Shown here: one piece after another, positions 43,580 through 51,445 of the stretch
Layout of the letters: each line of letters begins with the position of its first letter
Numbering within the stretch: the first letter of the stretch is position 1
NCBI RefSeq assembly: GCF_008692195.1
Contig: NZ_RXOM01000003.1
Span: 101,446-165,445 of the forward strand
Origin: Salegentibacter sp. R32
GTDB taxonomy: Bacteria > Bacteroidota > Bacteroidia > Flavobacteriales > Flavobacteriaceae
DNA length: 64,000 nucleotides
Direction of reading: 5' to 3'
Translations under genes and position numbers: made by a program
Notes under the pieces: generated by a model
Databases searched by the model: none
Told to the model about the DNA's origin: nothing
The model's input: only the letters and a program-made list of their open reading frames with translations

Positions 43580-45547
43580 ATGGCAGCATTAAACGTTACC
43601 CAAAAACTAATTAACGATCATTTAATTGAAGGCGAACTCATTCCCGGTAAAGAAATCGGGATGAAAATAGACCAAGCTTTATTACAAGACGCCACCGGAA
43701 CTTTGGTTCAATTAGAATTAGAAGCAATGGGGCTAGACAGAGCTAAAACTGAAGTCGCCGTACAATATGTAGATCACAATTTATTACAAACCGACTTTAA
43801 AAACGCAGATGACCATTTATTCTTAAAGTCTGCTGCACAGCGATTTGGTTTATGGTTTAGCCGACCCGGTAATGGGGTAAGCCACCCCGTTCATATGGAA
43901 CGTTTCGGGAAACCGGGAAAAACCTTAGTCGGCTCAGATAGTCATAGTTGTGCTGCCGGTTCATTGGGGATGCTTGCCATTGGAACAGGAGGATTAGATG
44001 TAGCTTCGGCTATTGCAGGTCAACCTTATTATGTGAAAATGCCCAAAGTGATGGGAGTTAAACTTACCGGGAAATTACCAGATTGGGTAAGTGCCAAAGA
44101 TATTATTTTAGAAATGCTACGTCGTCACGATGTGAAAGGAGGCGTAGGGAAAATCATTGAATATTACGGCGATGGCCTAAAACATTTAAGTGCGATGGAT
44201 CGTCACGTAATTGCCAATATGGGCGCAGAATTGGGAGCTACAACAACTGTTTTCCCTAGTGATGAAGAAACCAAACGCTTCTTAAAATCACAAACCCGCG
44301 AAGATGATTGGGTAGAATTAAAAGCAGATGAAGGATGCGAATACGATTTGCATGATGAAATTGTGTTAGATGAATTAGTTCCCTTAATCGCCCTACCAAC
44401 CAGTCCAGGCAACGTAGTGCCGGTAAGTGAAGTTGCCGGAAAAAAGATAAGTCAGTGTGTGATTGGATCTTCTGCTAATCCCGGTTTACGTGATTTTTGG
44501 ATTGCCGGGGAAATTGTAAAAGGAAAAGCTGTGAATGCTGAAGTAAGTTTAGATATTAATCCTACTTCCAGACAGATTATCCAGAATATGATTGATATAA
44601 AAACTTTCGGAAATTTAATTACTGCTGGAGGACGTTTTCACCAAAGTGGTTGTATGGGATGTATTGGTATGGGACAGGCACCCGCAAGCGGAACGATTAG
44701 CTTAAGAACTATGCCTAGAAACTTCCCCGATAGAAGTGGAACCAAAGATGATCAAGTACATTTATGTAGTCCAGAAACCGCAGCAGCTTCTGCACTTACC
44801 GGAAAAATTACCGATCCGCGCGATATGGAAAAATTATACGATATGAAATATCCTGAATATGTAGATCCGGAGATTCATATTATCAATACCGATATGTTGG
44901 TGGCTCCACCGGAAGATAATGAGAATGTAGAACTACAAAAAGGTCCTAATATTAAATCGCTACCTCATATTGAAGAATTAAAAGATTCAGCAGAAGTTCC
45001 TGTACTATTAAAAATGGGCGATAATATTTCTACCGATGAAATTTTAAAAGCAGGAGCAGAAGTATTGCCTTTTAGAAGTAATTTACCGGAAATTAGTAAA
45101 TACGCTTTTACCGTCATCGATGAAACTTATTACGATCGTGCCATGGATACCAAAGATAAATTTGGCGGACATATCGTGGTTGCCGCTGAAAATTATGCGC
45201 AAGGTTCGAGTAGGGAACACGCTGCCATTGCTCCCAAATATTTAGGACAAATAGCTGTAATTGCGAAAAGTTATGCGAGAATTGCTTGGCAAAACTTAGT
45301 GAATTTTGGTATTCTTCCGTTAGAGTTTGAAAATAATGACGATTACGAGAAATTTGAACAAGGTGATACCATAAAACTGAACAATTTACGGGAAGCTGTA
45401 GAAAACAGAGATACCATTGAAGTTGAAATTATAAAAGAAAACGGGGATTCAGTAAGCATTCCGACGAAGCATTCGATGAGCGATAGACAAATTAGAGTTC
45501 TGTTGAAAGGTGGAATTATCAATGATTTTAAAGAAAAATTGAATTAA
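43580..45547 (+). CDS. acn: Aconitate hydratase (Aquifex-like, about 655 residues)
   Basis: Interconverts citrate and isocitrate in the TCA cycle. The 655-residue size matches the compact aconitase seen in Aquifex and Bacteroidota. Catalytic segments are VGSDSHSCAAGSLGMLAIGTGGLDVA (near 112-137), FHQSGCMGCIGMGQAPASG with the C-x2-C iron-sulfur ligands (near 352-370), and YAQGSSREHAAIAP in the swivel domain (near 548). Odd point: the usual third ligand motif GSCTN is read here as GSSANPG (near 294), with Ser in place of Cys; a Cys lies six residues before (SQCVIGSS). The gene is monocistronic, followed by a bidirectional hairpin at 45609. Confidence 0.92.
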   Translation: MAALNVTQKLINDHLIEGELIPGKEIGMKIDQALLQDATGTLVQLELEAMGLDRAKTEVAVQYVDHNLLQTDFKNADDHLFLKSAAQRFGLWFSRPGNGVSHPVHMERFGKPGKTLVGSDSHSCAAGSLGMLAIGTGGLDVASAIAGQPYYVKMPKVMGVKLTGKLPDWVSAKDIILEMLRRHDVKGGVGKIIEYYGDGLKHLSAMDRHVIANMGAELGATTTVFPSDEETKRFLKSQTREDDWVELKADEGCEYDLHDEIVLDELVPLIALPTSPGNVVPVSEVAGKKISQCVIGSSANPGLRDFWIAGEIVKGKAVNAEVSLDINPTSRQIIQNMIDIKTFGNLITAGGRFHQSGCMGCIGMGQAPASGTISLRTMPRNFPDRSGTKDDQVHLCSPETAAASALTGKITDPRDMEKLYDMKYPEYVDPEIHIINTDMLVAPPEDNENVELQKGPNIKSLPHIEELKDSAEVPVLLKMGDNISTDEILKAGAEVLPFRSNLPEISKYAFTVIDETYYDRAMDTKDKFGGHIVVAAENYAQGSSREHAAIAPKYLGQIAVIAKSYARIAWQNLVNFGILPLEFENNDDYEKFEQGDTIKLNNLREAVENRDTIEVEIIKENGDSVSIPTKHSMSDRQIRVLLKGGIINDFKEKLN

Positions 45548-45552
45548 AAACT

Positions 45553-45603
45553 CGTCACCCTGAACCTGCCCGTCCGGCAGGCGGGCTTGATTCAGGGTCA
45601 CAT
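45553..45603. repeat. REP-like palindrome with nested GC-rich insert
   Basis: GTCACCCTGAAC and GATTCAGGGTCAC form the outer inverted arms, while between them CCTGCCCGTCCGG and CCGGCAGGCGGGC form a second, nested GC-rich palindrome. It is the longest copy of the dispersed element in the window and lies directly after aconitase. Confidence 0.75.
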
Positions 45604-45608
45604 ACTTA

Positions 45609-45651
45609 TAAAAAAAGAAGTCTGAAAAATATTTTCAGGCTTCTTTTTTTA
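45609..45651. terminator. Bidirectional terminator after aconitase
   Basis: AAAAAAGAAGTCTGAAAA pairs with TTTTCAGGCTTCTTTTTT around a tiny loop, with A and T runs on both sides. It terminates aconitase rightward and the ArsC-fold gene leftward. Confidence 0.87.
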
Positions 45652-45669
45652 ATTATCTAGTAATTTAAA

Positions 45670-46074
45670 TTAAGGCTGTGGAATCTCTCCGGTATCAGAA
45701 TCAAACAATGTTTTTAAATCGTTAGATTGCTTAACTTGTACAGCACGTTCTCCTCTTATTCCAATAGGGAATACCAAAGTTTCAGGATGCTTTTCTAAAA
45801 TTTTAATTGCATCGTGTGCCTCTAATTCTACGTGATCATCTCCGTATAGTTCTTTAAAAATAGGATGATCTTGATCGATAAGTTTTTCAACAGTTGTTCC
45901 CAACATATCAGCTATTTCAGCCCATTCTGTTCCAGTAAGATTGGATTCCAATAGATCGATGGGTAATACTTTTAAGTTGGAAGATTCGGCATGCGCTCTC
46001 ACTTTTCTTCCTAAATCGCTTTTTGAATCGTAATATACAATTAGTTGGCGGTCGTTTTTTGCTAACACGGTCAT
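45670..46074 (-). CDS. ArsC/Spx-fold protein lacking catalytic cysteine
   Basis: A 134-residue protein that threads onto the arsenate reductase-Spx thioredoxin-like fold: LIVYYDSKSDLGRKVRAHAE at the N-terminus and the helical middle (GTEWAEIADML, LGTTVEKLIDQ), closing with LEKHPETLVFPIGIRGERAVQV, which corresponds to the buried strand and the conserved Arg loop. There is no Cys anywhere in the protein; the position of the reductase Cys (Y-x-x-x-x-C) reads YDSKSD. An enzymatic reductase role is therefore excluded; a regulator or scaffold is inferred, like Spx without its switch. Confidence 0.85.
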   Translation of the reverse strand: MTVLAKNDRQLIVYYDSKSDLGRKVRAHAESSNLKVLPIDLLESNLTGTEWAEIADMLGTTVEKLIDQDHPIFKELYGDDHVELEAHDAIKILEKHPETLVFPIGIRGERAVQVKQSNDLKTLFDSDTGEIPQP

Positions 46075-46195
46075 AGTCTTTTTTTAGATTATGCTTCAAG
46101 TAAAGATTAAATTGGCAATTAGCCAATGACTTTATCATTTTTTTAGGAAGTTGAAGGATTAAACAGAAAATTCTATTCAGTAGCAATTATAAACG

Positions 46196-46203
46196 TAACT
46201 TTG
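46196..46203 (+). promoter_or_regulatory. Probable -7 element for the minimal DEAD helicase
   Basis: TAACTTTG fits TAnnTTTG and ends 19 bases before the ATG at 46223. Confidence 0.45.
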
Positions 46204-46222
46204 CGCCGAGAAAATAAAATTT

Positions 46223-47338
46223 ATGCAGACGTTTCAACAATTAGGAATTCATAAAGATTTAGTTAAAGGGTTAAAAGAAATAGGGATAGTAAATCCTACT
46301 GAAATTCAGCAAGAAACCATTCCAAAGTTATTAAACAATGCCACCGACTTTATCGGTCAGGCTCCTACGGGAACCGGTAAAACTGCTGCTTATGGACTAC
46401 CTATTTTGCAAGATATTGAAATTGACAATAAGGTGATTCAAGCCTTAATTTTAGCCCCAACACGAGAATTGGCACAGCAAATAAAAAAGCAGTTATTTAA
46501 GTTTACTAAATACGTGGAGGGCAAAATTTTTACGGAAGAAGTGTATGGCGGAGAGAAAATCCAGCTACAAATTAATAATCTAAAACGTCCCACACATATT
46601 GTGGTGGCCACTCCCGGAAGACTTTTAGATTTAATTGAACGTGGAGCGGTAAATTTAAAAAACATTAAAACCTTAATTTTAGATGAAGCTGATGAAATGC
46701 TAAGCATGGGTTTTAAAGAAGATTTAGATAAAATTTTAAAATACACCGGAAAATCTAAAAATACGTGGTTATTTTCAGCAACCATGCCCGAAGAACTTAA
46801 TCAGTTAATTAAAAAATACATGTCTCCCAAAGCGGTAAGAGTAGAACCAAGTGGAGATTTAGTCAATAAAAATATTACTCATCAATACATTCAGGTTTCT
46901 AGAACCAATAAAGATGGTGTGTTGATTAATTTATTAGATCAGCATCAACAAGAACGGGGAATTATTTTTGCGCGGACAAAAGCGGGAGCTCAAAAACTGG
47001 TGAAAACTCTAAAAGATGAAGGTTTTTCAGCAGATGCATTGGAAGGAAATATGCAACAACGCGATCGTGAAAAAGTGATGCGTGCCTTTAAAAAAGAAAG
47101 CCTTCAATTTTTGGTTTCTACCGATGTTTCAGCAAGGGGAATAGATGTGAATAATTTAGCTTTTGTAATTCATTACCAATTGCCGGAAAGTTTAGCCTAT
47201 TACACGCACCGAAGCGGAAGAACAGCTAGGGGAGGCAACTCCGGAATTTCGATAGCACTTATTTTACCCCATGAACTTTCGCAACTCAAAGAAATAGAAC
47301 AGAAACTTCAGCTAAAATTTAAAGAGAAATCGATATAA
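46223..47338 (+). CDS. DEAD-box RNA helicase, minimal core
   Basis: A 371-residue helicase with little beyond the two RecA-like domains. Visible are the Q-motif region IVNPTEIQQETIP, APTGTGKTAA (about 50-59), PTRELAQQ, TPGRLLDL, LDEADEM, SATMP, and the second-domain motifs STDVSARGID and HRSGRTARGG. The start MQTFQQLGIHKDL is directly at the helicase fold. It has no RNA-binding C-terminal domain, unlike the 593-residue paralogue at 4097, so target choice probably depends on partners. A bidirectional hairpin at 47342 follows. Confidence 0.96.
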   Translation: MQTFQQLGIHKDLVKGLKEIGIVNPTEIQQETIPKLLNNATDFIGQAPTGTGKTAAYGLPILQDIEIDNKVIQALILAPTRELAQQIKKQLFKFTKYVEGKIFTEEVYGGEKIQLQINNLKRPTHIVVATPGRLLDLIERGAVNLKNIKTLILDEADEMLSMGFKEDLDKILKYTGKSKNTWLFSATMPEELNQLIKKYMSPKAVRVEPSGDLVNKNITHQYIQVSRTNKDGVLINLLDQHQQERGIIFARTKAGAQKLVKTLKDEGFSADALEGNMQQRDREKVMRAFKKESLQFLVSTDVSARGIDVNNLAFVIHYQLPESLAYYTHRSGRTARGGNSGISIALILPHELSQLKEIEQKLQLKFKEKSI

Positions 47339-47341
47339 AGT

Positions 47342-47375
47342 AAAAAGGGAAAGCTTAAAATAGCTTTCCCTTTTT
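47342..47375. terminator. Bidirectional terminator between helicase and lipoprotein gene
   Basis: AAAAAGGGAAAGCT (47342-47355) and AGCTTTCCCTTTTT (47362-47375) form a perfect 14-bp stem with a 6-base loop. Confidence 0.9.
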
Positions 47376-47390
47376 ATGTGAAATTTTTAA

Positions 47391-47780
47391 TTACCTACTC
47401 AGTTCCAGTACTTGCACACTTTCTTGACCATCGGTAGATTTCCAAACCTGACTTTTAGATTTGTCGCTTACGATGATCCAAGTTTTATTAAGCGCAGATT
47501 TATCATTTTTCTTAGCGCTTTTAATCACAATATAATCTTCGTGTAACTCATAAGTAAATTCAGATTTATCTAAGTAGTCATTTTGTAAAACGTTGTAATG
47601 AATATCCTTAGTTCCTTTTCCGTTTTTCTTAAAAGTGATCGTCCCGATATTTTGCGAAGTTGTGTTTTGACCTCTATCGTTTACCACTTCATATTTATCA
47701 ATATTCCAGGTGTTTACGATATTTGGCGAACAACTCGCTAAAGAAATAATTGCGACTAAAAGTAAAAGTTTGCTTTTCAT
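47391..47780 (-). CDS. Small lipocalin-like lipoprotein
   Basis: I start this gene at the ATG at 47778-47780, giving MKSKLLLLVAIISLASC with the lipidated Cys at 17; the upstream in-frame extension has no lipoprotein logic. The 129-residue product then has IVNTWNIDKYEVV, TITFKKNGKGTKDI and a closing VWKSTDGQESVQVLEL, the strand order of lipocalin-like DUF4923/DUF5004-type proteins. Function unknown. It converges on the minimal helicase gene with the shared hairpin between. Confidence 0.82.
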   Translation of the reverse strand: MKSKLLLLVAIISLASCSPNIVNTWNIDKYEVVNDRGQNTTSQNIGTITFKKNGKGTKDIHYNVLQNDYLDKSEFTYELHEDYIVIKSAKKNDKSALNKTWIIVSDKSKSQVWKSTDGQESVQVLELSR

Positions 47781-47853
47781 AACTAAATTTATTTTTAGAC
47801 AAAAAAACAACTTTAATTGCTTGTAAACCCTTGGTTTTACAGAGATTTAACTT

Positions 47854-48405
47854 TTAATCGTTCAATTCTACCTGTACGCGATCTTGCTGTAGATCGTTTT
47901 GAAATTCTGCAGACGAGAAATCGATATGATGAAATTCTTCATCACGTTTACGCTTTAGTTGCGTACGTTTCATACTTTTTAAAAAGCGAAGTACACTTTT
48001 ACGACGTGATAAAATTAAGCCGGGAACCTTCATACTATTTCCGCTTTTATCTTTGGCAACCATCGTAATGTAAGACGAGTTACAATGTTTACTTTCGCCG
48101 GTTTGTATATTTTCTGCTTCCACACGAATCCCAATCACCATCGAGCTCGTTCCCACATAGTTTACCGAAGCCTTCATCGTTACCAACTCACCAATTTCAA
48201 TCGGTCTTAAAAAATCGACGGTATCGACGCTGGCCGTCACGCAATATTGTCCGCTATGTTTCGAAGCACAAGCAAACGCGATTTGATCTAATAACGATAA
48301 AATATAACCTCCGTGAATTTTTCCGTTGAAATTAGAATGGGAGGGAAGCATCAATTCAGAAATGACCACTTCAGATTCAGAAACGTGTTTAAATTCTTTA
48401 CTCAT
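47854..48405 (-). CDS. Acyl-CoA thioesterase (hotdog fold, YciA/BFIT type)
   Basis: Hydrolyses acyl-CoA to free acid and CoA. The 183-residue protein has the hotdog helix and strand set: LMLPSHSNFNGKIHGGYILSLLDQIAFACA (about 17-47, split here only for reading), where the Asn and His-Gly-Gly with following Asp form the active site, then VDTVDFLRPIEIGELV and SSMVIGIRVEAENIQTG. A basic C-terminal tail after about 140 (RRKSVLRFLKSMKRTQLKRKRD) is unusual in length and charge and might bind membrane or nucleic acid. Confidence 0.92.
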   Translation of the reverse strand: MSKEFKHVSESEVVISELMLPSHSNFNGKIHGGYILSLLDQIAFACASKHSGQYCVTASVDTVDFLRPIEIGELVTMKASVNYVGTSSMVIGIRVEAENIQTGESKHCNSSYITMVAKDKSGNSMKVPGLILSRRKSVLRFLKSMKRTQLKRKRDEEFHHIDFSSAEFQNDLQQDRVQVELND

Positions 48406-48709
48406 AAATTAGTTTTAGTTGGTTTTGGGCGCAACCCTAGCGGGTCGGGCTTTTCGCTATATCTTTTTTTGCCATTTGCGAAAGCAAAAAAAGGATGCCG
48501 CTGCAATCCCTTGCGCAAGGTAAAAATAGAAGTTTGAAAGCTGAAACAAGAAAAATATAGATAGAAAATTAAAATCGTATGATCAAGATTTTATTGGTCG
48601 CACTGAGCTTATCGAAGTGAAAACTTAGCATCACGAACAAAAATCTATAAAATTAGTTTCACTTCTATAAAAAATATTTTTTTACAACCTACAACCTACA
48701 AGCGATTCG
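48406..48709. repeat. Gene-free gap with a large dispersed repeat and a REP half
   Basis: Positions about 48427-48520 contain GGGCGCAACCCTAGCGGGTC, then GGCTTTTCGCTATATC, a hairpin of TTTTTTTGC and GCAAAAAAA, and GGATGCCGCTGCAATCCCT. This composite recalls a repeat widespread between flavobacterial genes. A second element, CACTGAGCTTATCGAAGTG at 48601-48619, is a 19-base near-palindrome related to the one at 50572. No coding sequence is seen. Confidence 0.75.
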
Positions 48710-49075
48710 CTACCTCCTAAAATGCGGTGATTGAGAAAGTTCAACATCGGTCACAAAATACTTGGTATCGCCCCAAAAAATAAAAGTTCCAAAACGTTCG
48801 ATGTAAGTAAGTTTCACGTATTCACCTTGGTATTCTTTTAATTTTTCGATCACTTCATCATCTTGGTCTAATACCGAAAAACTAAAAATCTGAGCACCGC
48901 TAATTCCTTGGCTTATTTGTCCTTCCCAGGTTTTTACCATTACACCACGATTACTAAATTTTATCAATTCTCCTGCGCGAGTTCCTTCACTATAAGGCAC
49001 AAAATAAATAAATGCATAGTAAGCGATAGCAAGCGCTGCAATACACAATAAAACGTAAGCTAATATTTTTTTCAT
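48710..49075 (-). CDS. Small membrane-anchored protein of unknown function
   Basis: A 121-residue protein with one N-terminal hydrophobic helix (ILAYVLLCIAALAIAYYAFI) that may be an uncleaved anchor. The rest (YSEGTRAGELIKFSNRGVMV, TWEGQI, EYVKLTYIERFGTFIFWGDTKYFVTDV) is strand-rich and conserved in Flavobacteriia, where I recall it carrying misleading enzyme labels. I do not assign a function. Its start overlaps the rmuC stop by four bases (ATGA), so it is co-translated with rmuC. Confidence 0.78.
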   Translation of the reverse strand: MKKILAYVLLCIAALAIAYYAFIYFVPYSEGTRAGELIKFSNRGVMVKTWEGQISQGISGAQIFSFSVLDQDDEVIEKLKEYQGEYVKLTYIERFGTFIFWGDTKYFVTDVELSQSPHFRR

Positions 49076-50397
49076 GAGTCAATTTCGTTAATAGATTGAT
49101 CGATTAATTTCGGGTCTATTTGTTTACTGGCTTTGGCGCCAAGTTGTTTTAATTTTTCTACGCGTCTTACCAAATTTCCTTTTCCGGTAAGCTTTTTCAT
49201 CGCTTTATCGTAACTATTTTGCACGGTGCCAATTTGATTGCCCACTTTTTTAAATTCTTCGGTCAGATTCACAAACGAATCATATAAAGCGCCGGCCTGG
49301 GTAGCAATTTCAATAGCGTTTTGTTTTTGCTTTTCATTTTGCCACATACTATCGATGGTTTTTAAAACCGCTAATAAAGTGGTTGGCGTTACCAAAATAA
49401 TATTTTTATCGAAAGCATCGCCGTAAAGTTGCGGATATTCGTTAGAAGCCACTGCAAAAGCTGCTTCAATAGGAATAAATAGCAACACAAAATCGGGACT
49501 TTCCATATCGTATAACTGATGGTAATTTTTCTTACTCAACTCTTCTACACGATTTTTAACCGCAATAAGATGATTTTTAAGATGAAGTGGTTTCTGCGTT
49601 TCTTCAGTTTCGTTTACATAACGTTCGTAAGCATTGAGCGAAACTTTTGAGTCGATAATCATTTTTTTATCGCCCGGAAGTTCAATAATTACATCGGGCA
49701 CCACACGTTTGCCTTCTTCTGTTCTAAAATTTTGCTGAACAAAATACTCACTATTTTTCTGTAGACCGCTACGTTCTAAAACGCGCTCTAAGACCATTTC
49801 ACCCCAATTTCCCTGCATTTTGGTATCGCCTTTTAAAGCTTTGGTGAGGTTGGTCGCTTCTTCACTGATTTTTAGATTTTGCTCATTTAAAAATTGTAGT
49901 TGTTTGTTTAACTCGGCATTGATTTTAACCGAATTCAAGCTGTTTTTCTCTACTTTTTCTTCAAAAACTTTAATTTTTTCCTGAAGCGGATTCAAAATAT
50001 GCTGAATATTCTCTTTATTCTGATTCGAGAATTTTTCTGAATTCTGATCGAAAATTTTATGCGCTAAATTTTCAAACTCTTTCTGAAACTTTTCCTGCAA
50101 CTGTTCCACTTCTTGTTTTTGTTCTTGGTTGCGTTGCTGAAGGTTTTCAAACTCTACATTTTTCCGCGTGAGTTCGTCTTTAAAAAAGTCTTTTTCATTC
50201 CGAAGCGAATCACGTTCTGTTTTTACTTCTTGTAGATTTTTTTCTGAAGTTTCCCACTGAAGTTGGTAACTCGAAACTTCACTTTCTAAGCTTTTTTGTA
50301 GCGATTGCTGCTTTAATTTACCAAGACTTTTTCCAATAAAAATCCCAATGAAAAGCATCACTACTGCAATGACTCCAAAAATGATGTATTCTGTCAT
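49072..50397 (-). CDS. rmuC: DNA recombination protein RmuC
   Basis: A 441-residue protein of the RmuC family, which limits inversions and has a nuclease-like core. An N-terminal membrane helix (YIIFGVIAVVMLFIGIFIGK) is followed by a long Gln/Glu/Lys coiled coil (about 25-185) and the conserved RmuC domain (about 190-390), with GNWGEMVLERVLERSGL, PDVIIELPGDKKMIIDSKVSL and PIEAAFAVASNEYP. Its stop codon overlaps the start of the small membrane protein by four bases. Confidence 0.95.
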   Translation of the reverse strand: MTEYIIFGVIAVVMLFIGIFIGKSLGKLKQQSLQKSLESEVSSYQLQWETSEKNLQEVKTERDSLRNEKDFFKDELTRKNVEFENLQQRNQEQKQEVEQLQEKFQKEFENLAHKIFDQNSEKFSNQNKENIQHILNPLQEKIKVFEEKVEKNSLNSVKINAELNKQLQFLNEQNLKISEEATNLTKALKGDTKMQGNWGEMVLERVLERSGLQKNSEYFVQQNFRTEEGKRVVPDVIIELPGDKKMIIDSKVSLNAYERYVNETEETQKPLHLKNHLIAVKNRVEELSKKNYHQLYDMESPDFVLLFIPIEAAFAVASNEYPQLYGDAFDKNIILVTPTTLLAVLKTIDSMWQNEKQKQNAIEIATQAGALYDSFVNLTEEFKKVGNQIGTVQNSYDKAMKKLTGKGNLVRRVEKLKQLGAKASKQIDPKLIDQSINEIDS

Positions 50398-50605
50398 AAA
50401 AGCCTTTTTTCAAATGTACATAAAATTACTTCAGCATAGGAGAGATTTATTCTAACGAACTTATAGTTCGCTGCGTCATTCCTTGCTTGACACGGAATCA
50501 CACATTATATTAAAGTACGAAAAAAGATGATGCGATGCTGAAATCGAAGATTCAACGCAGTTAATCAACACTTCGACAAGCTCAGTGTGACATTTGGATA
50601 ATATT
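50398..50605. repeat. Intergenic gap with two REP-like elements
   Basis: GCGTCATTCCTTGCTTGACA then CGGAATCACA spans 50473-50502 with inverted arms ATTCC and GGAAT. At 50535-50592, GATGCTGAAATCGAAGATTC and the following bases match the element at 24641, ending CTTCGACAAGCTCAGTGTGAC. No coding sequence or clear terminator is seen. Confidence 0.72.
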
Positions 50606-51388
50606 TTACAAAACCCTAAAACTTTTACTGGCAGCGTCAAATTCAACTAAATCTTTCGGGAAAAGTTCTTGAAGCAGGTTACTGTTAATTAATTCTTCCG
50701 GAGTTTTTTGAATGATTTTCCCTTGATTCACTAGAATAATTTGATCACATAATTGTAACGCCAGATTAATTTCGTGCGTAGCAAACACAATTGCTTTTTG
50801 AGTTTTTCGAGTAAGTTCCTTTAGAAGTTTCAACACAAAAATTTTATGATATAAATCTAAATGTGTCGTAGGTTCATCTAAAAAAATAAGCGAAGTTTCT
50901 TGCGCAATCGCTCTGGCTAGAAATACTTTTTGTAACTGTCCGTCGCTTAAACTTCCGCATTTGCGTTGTGATTTATCTGTTAATTCTAACAGTTGTAAAG
51001 CTTGTTGAACCGCTTTTTTATCTTCCGAAGATAATTGTCCTAACCAATTGGTATAAGGTTGTCTTCCTAGAGCAACTAATTCTTCTACCGAAAGATTTTG
51101 AGAGAAATGCGTTTCGGTAAGTACAATGCTAATCAGTTCAGAAAGTTCTTGAACGGTAATATCTTTTAAGCTTTTTTGCTGGATCGAAACTTTCCCTGAA
51201 AGCGGATCTAAATTACCGGTTAATGTTTTTAGAAGTGTCGATTTTCCTGAACCATTAATTCCGATAACAGCCACCAATTCAGCAGCATTTATTTCAACTG
51301 AAATTTCTTCAGCCACAATTTTATCGGCATAACCAATAGCGAGTTCTTGTGCTTGAAGAATAGGTTTTATTTCAGTTTCTTTTATCAT
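50606..51388 (-). CDS. btuD: Vitamin B12 ABC importer ATPase BtuD-like
   Basis: Energises cobalamin uptake across the inner membrane, 260 residues. Walker A GINGSGKST (about 44-52), the Q loop ETHFSQNLSV, the ABC signature LSDGQLQK, Walker B LIFLDEPTTHLD and switch His in VFATHEINL are present. The FecE/BtuD group handles both iron-siderophore and cobalamin; the B12 call rests on the riboswitch, BtuB and BtuG beside it. Last gene of the leftward btuF-btuC-btuD run. Confidence 0.9.
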   Translation of the reverse strand: MIKETEIKPILQAQELAIGYADKIVAEEISVEINAAELVAVIGINGSGKSTLLKTLTGNLDPLSGKVSIQQKSLKDITVQELSELISIVLTETHFSQNLSVEELVALGRQPYTNWLGQLSSEDKKAVQQALQLLELTDKSQRKCGSLSDGQLQKVFLARAIAQETSLIFLDEPTTHLDLYHKIFVLKLLKELTRKTQKAIVFATHEINLALQLCDQIILVNQGKIIQKTPEELINSNLLQELFPKDLVEFDAASKSFRVL

Positions 51389-51445
51389 ATCATCTTTTTA
51401 AAAGTTCCTTTTCTAATTAAGGAAAGGTGCCAAAGGCGGAAAGGT

